A model generated the notes under the pieces. The model did no database searches, was not told where the DNA came from, and saw nothing but the letters and a program-made list of their open reading frames with translations. The translations under genes and the position numbers were made by a program. Positions 59,074-64,000 of a stretch of 64,000 bases of DNA are shown piece after piece. The stretch lies in assembly GCF_002999335.1 (NCBI RefSeq), contig NW_020312114.1, positions 1 to 64,000 of the forward strand, written 5' to 3'. Positions within the stretch are counted from its first letter, which is position 1, and each line of letters begins with the position of its first letter. This stretch comes from Cyclospora cayetanensis. Lineage: Eukaryota > Apicomplexa > Conoidasida > Eucoccidiorida > Eimeriidae.

Positions 59074-59724
59074 CTATCTCTGCATGCTTTGCTGCTGTAA
59101 TTCACGGCCAGGCTGCTGCTGCGCCTCCTTCTTGCTCTGCAGCTGTTGTTGCTGCTGCAGCTGCATGGCTGCCTGCATTTCTGCGAACTGCAAAACGGCT
59201 TCATCGACGCCACTGCCGCCGTTGCTGTGCTCAAGTTTACGCTTTTTCGGGATGCCTCCTTCATGAGTCTGCAGTTCTTCCGACCGCAGGAGGGGAAGCA
59301 GCCCCTCCTGCTGCTGCTGCAGCAACTGCGTGCGAAGCTTCCTTCTCTGCACCTCCTTCTTGCACTGTGCAATAAACGTGTGCCTCGAGACACTCCTGCA
59401 GCTACCACCCCCCTTAGCCTTTGCGAGAGATGGCTGCTGCAGCACCCTTTGCCACAAGTAGGGGCTTTCGGCGAGCCTGCGCAGTCGCTTGCAGACGAAA
59501 GGAACGACTGCGGCCACTTCTAGGGGAGTCAGCAGCTGCAGCACTAAAAGAAGCAACTCATCACTCAGACGTTGTAGGAGCCAACAGTGTGAGCCAGGAA
59601 CTCCTTCTTCTGCAAAACTGGAATATTCGCTGCTGCCGCCACTGCAAGACCCTCCTAAGAAGCCCCTATTGCTGCCGCTACCGTAACCCCCTACATATCC
59701 TAGGCCGTCGACGTCCATCCTCAT
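59074..59724 (-). CDS. F-box protein
   Basis: 216 residues from the first in-frame ATG (TCCATGAGGATGG, 59724); the frame is open for another 85 codons upstream without an ATG, so an upstream exon may add to it. Residues 49-95 form an F-box: LQRLSDELLLLVLQLLTPLE, then VAAVVPFVCKRLRRLAESP and LWQRVL. F-boxes bind SKP1 and bring substrates to SCF ubiquitin ligases. The C-terminal half has a basic helix (CKKEVQRRKLRTQLLQ), a PKKRKLEH nuclear-localisation-like motif and Gln-rich runs, but no WD40, LRR or other substrate-binding module. A Gly/Ser-rich stretch precedes the F-box. Confidence 0.75.
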   Translation of the reverse strand: MRMDVDGLGYVGGYGSGSNRGFLGGSCSGGSSEYSSFAEEGVPGSHCWLLQRLSDELLLLVLQLLTPLEVAAVVPFVCKRLRRLAESPYLWQRVLQQPSLAKAKGGGSCRSVSRHTFIAQCKKEVQRRKLRTQLLQQQQEGLLPLLRSEELQTHEGGIPKKRKLEHSNGGSGVDEAVLQFAEMQAAMQLQQQQQLQSKKEAQQQPGRELQQQSMQR

Positions 59725-60721
59725 GGAGCGTTCTGCGTTTCTGCATGCGCGGAGACACTGTGACTCTCTCTCTTCTGCCGTCACTGGGAATGCTACGACA
59801 TCATCTGCCTCGGTGACAGTGGCTGCTGCCTCGTCGGATGCCGTTGCTGCTGCGACCTTGCTGTAGCATGCACCTAGCCCGTTAAGCAGGCAGGCGGCAG
59901 CTTGCCGCAAACTGGACCGAAGCAAGACTCTTCCCACACAAAGAGGCGCCGGCTCCGCACTGCGATGTCTGCGAGAAGGCGATCCGCAAAAACTAAGGGG
60001 AATTCTCAGGCACTTTTACCGGCCGTATGCCGCCTTTGATCCAGCAGCAGGAGAGCCGCTAGACGCACAGCAGTGCCGTGCGAGGGACTCGTGGAGGGCT
60101 AAAGTAAGCGAGCAGCCGCCCACGAAGAAGAGCCCGATCGGATTCTGTAGGACACACTAAGTGCATTTAGCCGCTTTCCTAGGCAGCATGCCCAGCAAGA
60201 CGCTGCGCATGCAGCCGGAGAGTCTTGACCCGGCTGCGCGCTCTGGAGGGTGCCGCTGCCGCGGTAAAATCCTCTCGAAGGCGCAGCAGCGACCCCAAGA
60301 ATGTCTGAAAGAACTCGAAAAGCCAAGTCGAAAAGGAGGAAGTGTACACGAATCGTTTGTGTGGACATCTAGAGGCGCGGGGGGGGAGTCGCAGCGGTAG
60401 ATATAAGTGGCTGGCAGCGGACTGCCGGCGGGGGGACTCAACCCCAGCAGGGGGAAGGAATTCTCATAAGACGCAGCAGCAGTAATGCTTTCGGAGTCTC
60501 TTGTTCACTAGTAGGAGAATTGCGCGTTTGTATGCATACATATATGTGTGTGGTGCGTGCGGCCACATGCATTCAGATCCATGCATGTTGATGTAGGGAA
60601 GAGGCTTTATCCAGTGTGATCGCTCACACGGCAGCAGCAATATACGGAGAAAGAACGTACGGACGCGCAGCAGAATCCTGAGACCAGGACGGCTCTTCAG
60701 CAGCTGTATGCAGGAAGCACC
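59725..60721. other. Divergent intergenic region between F-box and BAP31-like genes
   Basis: Contains the open upstream extension of the F-box frame (to about 59985) and the 5' flank of the BAP31-like gene. No repeat of note. Confidence 0.45.
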
Positions 60722-61288
60722 ATGAAGGATTTCGCCTATTGCTTCTTGCCCTTTGGGGGTTTACTGGCGGCTTTGCTGATTTTCGTGCCGACAAGGCGCG
60801 TCCATAGGGGGTGTGTATCGCTCTGCTGCCTACACCTCCAACTGGGGCCTCTGCGCATTGGCATTGCCGCTTCCATATGCTTGTATTCGCTGATCCGCCT
60901 CAGCTTCACCGTCATCAAGCTGCGAGAAGTGTATGCAGCCGCAGCAAAGCCCGAAACTGCCGCAGCCTTAGCAGCGGCGGGGATGCCTGGCAACGTCGGT
61001 GCTGTAGTGAAAGGATCTAGCAGCTACCAGCTGCGGCATGAGCGGAATTTGTGGATCGAGTTGTTCTGTCTGGTGCTGTGGCTCTTTGTATGGCGGTGCG
61101 GCAAACTTTTGGGCAAGCAGTGGCAGTGTATCGACGCTCTTAATGCTGAGGTAGTCCTCCTCAAGCGAAATCTGGAAGAAAGCTCTGCAAGCGAGACACG
61201 CCCCAAGAGCTCGGAAAACGCCAGCAAGGAGGGTGGCAAGGAGGCAGTTATCTGTCGAGAAGCAGACACTACCACGCATGCCAAGTAA
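60722..61288 (+). CDS. BAP29/BAP31-like ER membrane protein
   Basis: A single exon of 188 residues from an ATG at 60722. Three hydrophobic spans are visible: FGGLLAALLIFVP near the start, LRIGIAASICLYSLIRL near 45-62, and LWIELFCLVLWLFVWRCGKLL near 107-127. The arrangement and the RHERNLWI motif just before span three match the BAP31 transmembrane region (RAQRNLYI in animals). A charged, helix-prone cytosolic tail follows (LNAEVVLLKRNLEESS). BAP31 proteins are ER export and quality-control receptors. The tail is shorter than in animals and ends THAK, without a clear KKxx retrieval signal. It has no homopolymer tract, unlike its neighbours. Confidence 0.7.
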   Translation: MKDFAYCFLPFGGLLAALLIFVPTRRVHRGCVSLCCLHLQLGPLRIGIAASICLYSLIRLSFTVIKLREVYAAAAKPETAAALAAAGMPGNVGAVVKGSSSYQLRHERNLWIELFCLVLWLFVWRCGKLLGKQWQCIDALNAEVVLLKRNLEESSASETRPKSSENASKEGGKEAVICREADTTTHAK

Positions 61289-61304
61289 AAACACACAAGC
61301 TGTA

Positions 61305-61442
61305 CTGAACGAGAGAGAGGGAGAGCTAGAGAGAGAGGGAGAGCTAGAGAGAGAGGGAGAGCTAGAGAGCAAGAGAGAAACAGAGAGGGAGAGAGAGCTA
61401 GAGGGCAAGAGAGAAACAGAGAGGGAGAGAGAGCTAGAGAAC
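61305..61442. repeat. GA-rich minisatellite (18- and 36-base units)
   Basis: Three copies of GAGAGAGAGGGAGAGCTA are followed by two copies of a 36-base unit containing AAGAGAGAAACAGAGAGGG. It starts about 20 bases after the BAP31-like stop codon. Confidence 0.85.
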
Positions 61443-64000
61443 ACCATCAGAAAAAGCATACCCCATCACACCATCAAGACGATGTGTGAAGCATTTGCCT
61501 CTTTTTGGCTAATGTTGCCGTCTGTCCTTCGCTCGAAGCAGCCACCGCTTCTCCCGTGCCTGCATTTACCGCGCTGCTCCTGTTTACAAGACTCTGAGCT
61601 CGCCTTCCACATAGTCTGCCAGCAGCTTCCCACTGCCTCGCTGTGTATGCGGCGAATGCCTCTGCGCAGGGACAGAGGCAGCATCGAAATGATGCGCCGG
61701 AGGAAACCCGTGGTGACGGCGGCTGCGGAATGAATGACTAGAAATGCATCCTTCTCTGCATGCGTCTCGCGCTGGCTCCGGCTGTGCCGTGTCTCTTCTC
61801 AGCATTAGGCCCCCCTGCTCATTTTTCGCGAACCACCACCCTCACACGTGCCCCCTCCTTCCCGTTTTCTCTCCGCAGTAGGCTCCTCGCCGATTCCTAC
61901 TCGCTCTCTTTTTCAGCCTTTCGCAGTTACCTGTCACAGAGGCAGGCAGGCGCTGCTTCCTAGTTCTCATGCCGGTGCTGCTGCAAAAGGAAGGGGCACG
62001 ACAAACAACACGTTGCTGCTGATGTAGGCAGGCAGGGCTTCCTACATACTTCCGCGTTGCAGCAACAAGGGCTGCAGCAGCTGCTACCACTCGAGAGCGC
62101 AGCGACGCCTCCTGCCGCTGCAGCTGGAGAGCGGCAGCGTGCAGTTGCGGTGGCACTTGTGGACTGCCACTGCTATTCGTTAGCGGGAGCACCATAGGTC
62201 CTTACTTGCATAGCTTGCACCTTTTGTAGTACGCCTGCACCTTTCCGTATGCTTTTAACCAGCAGCTGCTGTTGTAGATAGCTCTTGCTGCTGTTGTAGA
62301 TAGCTCTTGCTGCTGTTGTAGATAGCTCTTGCTGCTGTTGCTATACACCTCTTGCTGCTGGCGGTGGTCCTTAGCGAACCTTTAGCTGGACACGGAGAAA
62401 TGTGTACCTGAAGACGTTTCCGTGTAGATACACTGCAGTGCAATAAGAAGATACTTGACCTGGTGCATCAAGAGCCACCGCACAGCACTGCCTAATTGCA
62501 CTGCGGCGCAACAATCGCACACGGGCCAGACGTTGGGTAGACTTCCTTGGGCAAGAACCTGTAGAGGGAAGAGGCTACAGGTGGCCTCTCCCCATTGCTT
62601 TTCTTCTGCGGCTAAACAGCAAGCCAGATAAGGGCGCACGGCCATCAGTAAGCATGCGTGGCTGTGGAGCTCTTTATGCGGAAACCATGGCGAGGGCACC
62701 ATCGTTCGGCGCATGGTGCTTCTAACGATCTATCCAAGAAAATCAGTGCTTTTTGTTTCGCTCTTTCTCCCCCCCCCCACACACACACAAACAAGCCTCA
62801 CTCTGACAGGCCACTTTTGAAGTACTCACTTAGAGGATAGCCTGCCTACATCTGACAGCACTGCAAAGGGGTTGTTAGGGGGTATGTATAGGCTTCGTTG
62901 CCGTGTAAAGCGTGTCACGGGAAGAAGCAGGGGTATCTCTCTGCTGCAGATGCGCGTGGAAATCCTGAAATGATTGTAGGAACTAAACTACGAGAAAGCC
63001 ACAGAAGAATCATTGAAAGTGGGCCTGTTTCATATATTTTGACACATTTTTCAAACGAGTGTTCTATTCCTCTCGGGCTATGAAATGAGTGCTTGCCCTG
63101 CTAAAGCTTTCTCAGATCGCCCCGTGTATGCTATTTTCGCTCATCTCGGTGTTCACCAACGAGCAAGGGAGTGTATGAATGCCTGAACTGCAATTGTTCC
63201 TGCAGGCAGACAACTTGCCCTAATTTAAAAGACCTATTTTTGAAGTGCTTCCTCAGTCATACACATGCCACGCGGAGCACACGTTTCACTTTATCTAGGG
63301 TTAAGAAGCGAGGTACATCTTAAGCGGCTGATGAAATATTCGAGTTCTTGCTATACTTAAGGCCGCCATTCATTTATGCTGTGCACAGCCTTATCCACTC
63401 ACCCTAAACATTATATTGGCTGACGCTTCTCGCCTTTCTACCATCTGTATACCTACTGTATTCACATCAGCTTGCAGGCTAGCCTACCCCGCCCCATCAG
63501 CTATAGAAACAGCGTGGACTATTACCGCCAGAGGTGTTCTTCCGGACTGCTGCCAAGGAAAATCACGAAAGTCAATTACCAAATACCTTGCCCAAAGCAG
63601 AGATGGGTTATAGGCAAAATCGACACCCACTGCACCCAGAGCCAGTGAAGGAGCGGGAAACAGTTGTGCCGACCCACGCGGTGCTTCCGTATGTAATACT
63701 TTGTTAAAGGTCTCAGTACGAAGAGACTCAACTCGAGAATCAATACAGAGCTAATAGAACGCCATGGAGGTTTCCGAAAGAGCTCTGTCTCGCTCTGGTG
63801 GCTAGCCTTAGAGTTTCTGGCAAGACGGAAGAGAGACAGCTCTTGGGAGTGCAGCTACACCTTTTGAGAATTCCGAGCATTCTCACCTGGTTCCATGTAG
63901 TAGTTGCTGCACACACAGACAGCACTGTCTCCTTGTATCAAGATAAACCCAGTCTGCAATGATTAAGATATACAATAGGACAAACCAGTTAGCCAAATTT
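61443..64000. other. Right-hand flank, mostly without recognised genes
   Basis: Short frames only. A minus frame starting at an ATG at 62195 (MVLPLTNSSG, then a helical Ala/Arg-rich stretch) could be a first exon but matches no family. From about 62.4 kb the DNA becomes repeat-poor. Confidence 0.35.
62266..62341. repeat. 22-base tandem repeat, about three copies
   Basis: The unit GTTGTAGATAGCTCTTGCTG plus CT repeats at 62271, 62293 and 62315, then decays. It is not in a recognised gene. Confidence 0.85.

Overview
The window looks like nuclear DNA of an apicomplexan parasite, most probably Eimeria. The evidence is a TA4-type (SAG) surface antigen gene with its characteristic four-exon layout, an ApiAP2 DNA-binding domain, intron-rich genes, and very heavy CAG/CTG repeats that encode long Gln, Ala and Ser tracts inside otherwise ordinary genes. 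I could not check the species by database search. All gene models below were assembled by hand from splice sites and reading phase.

The DNA alternates between two textures, as reported for Eimeria chromosomes. Repeat-poor stretches (about 1-14.3 kb, 17.8-23.7 kb, 38-45.2 kb, 47.5-50.4 kb and 62.4-64 kb) carry compact conserved genes, the surface-protein genes and decayed retroelement pieces. Repeat-rich stretches (about 14.4-17.7 kb, 23.8-37.9 kb and 50.5-62.3 kb) carry CAG-riddled genes, TA/CA/TCTG microsatellites and minisatellites, the latter mostly inside introns.

Left to right: a degenerate Ty3/gypsy RNase H-integrase remnant runs in from the left edge (1-1050). It is followed by ubiquitin-L40 (+), a CHIP/STUB1-like TPR/U-box E3 ligase (-), an EGF-domain membrane protein (-), an unrecognised eight-exon gene (+), a three-finger CCCH RNA-binding protein with polyglutamine (-), and a second, inverted copy of the EGF membrane protein (+). 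Next comes a huge minus-strand coding region (37.9-23.8 kb) whose exons chain in phase from a Gln/Ala coiled-coil N-terminus, through a divergent SET-like fold and a Cys-rich segment, to a C-terminal AP2 domain. Then follow a TA4/SAG surface antigen (+), a STIMATE/TMEM110-family ER membrane protein (-), an EB1 microtubule end-binding protein (+), a tandem AAA ATPase with a degenerate first ATPase domain (+), an F-box protein (-) and a BAP29/31-like ER membrane protein (+).

There are no operons; neighbours are independent genes. Shared themes are ubiquitin and protein quality control (ubiquitin-L40, CHIP, F-box, AAA), ER membrane biology (STIMATE, BAP31) and the parasite surface (two EGF proteins, SAG). 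The most interesting points are the possible SET-like/AP2 fusion, the inverted EGF pair, the AAA protein with a pseudo-ATPase first domain, and the retroelement fossils.
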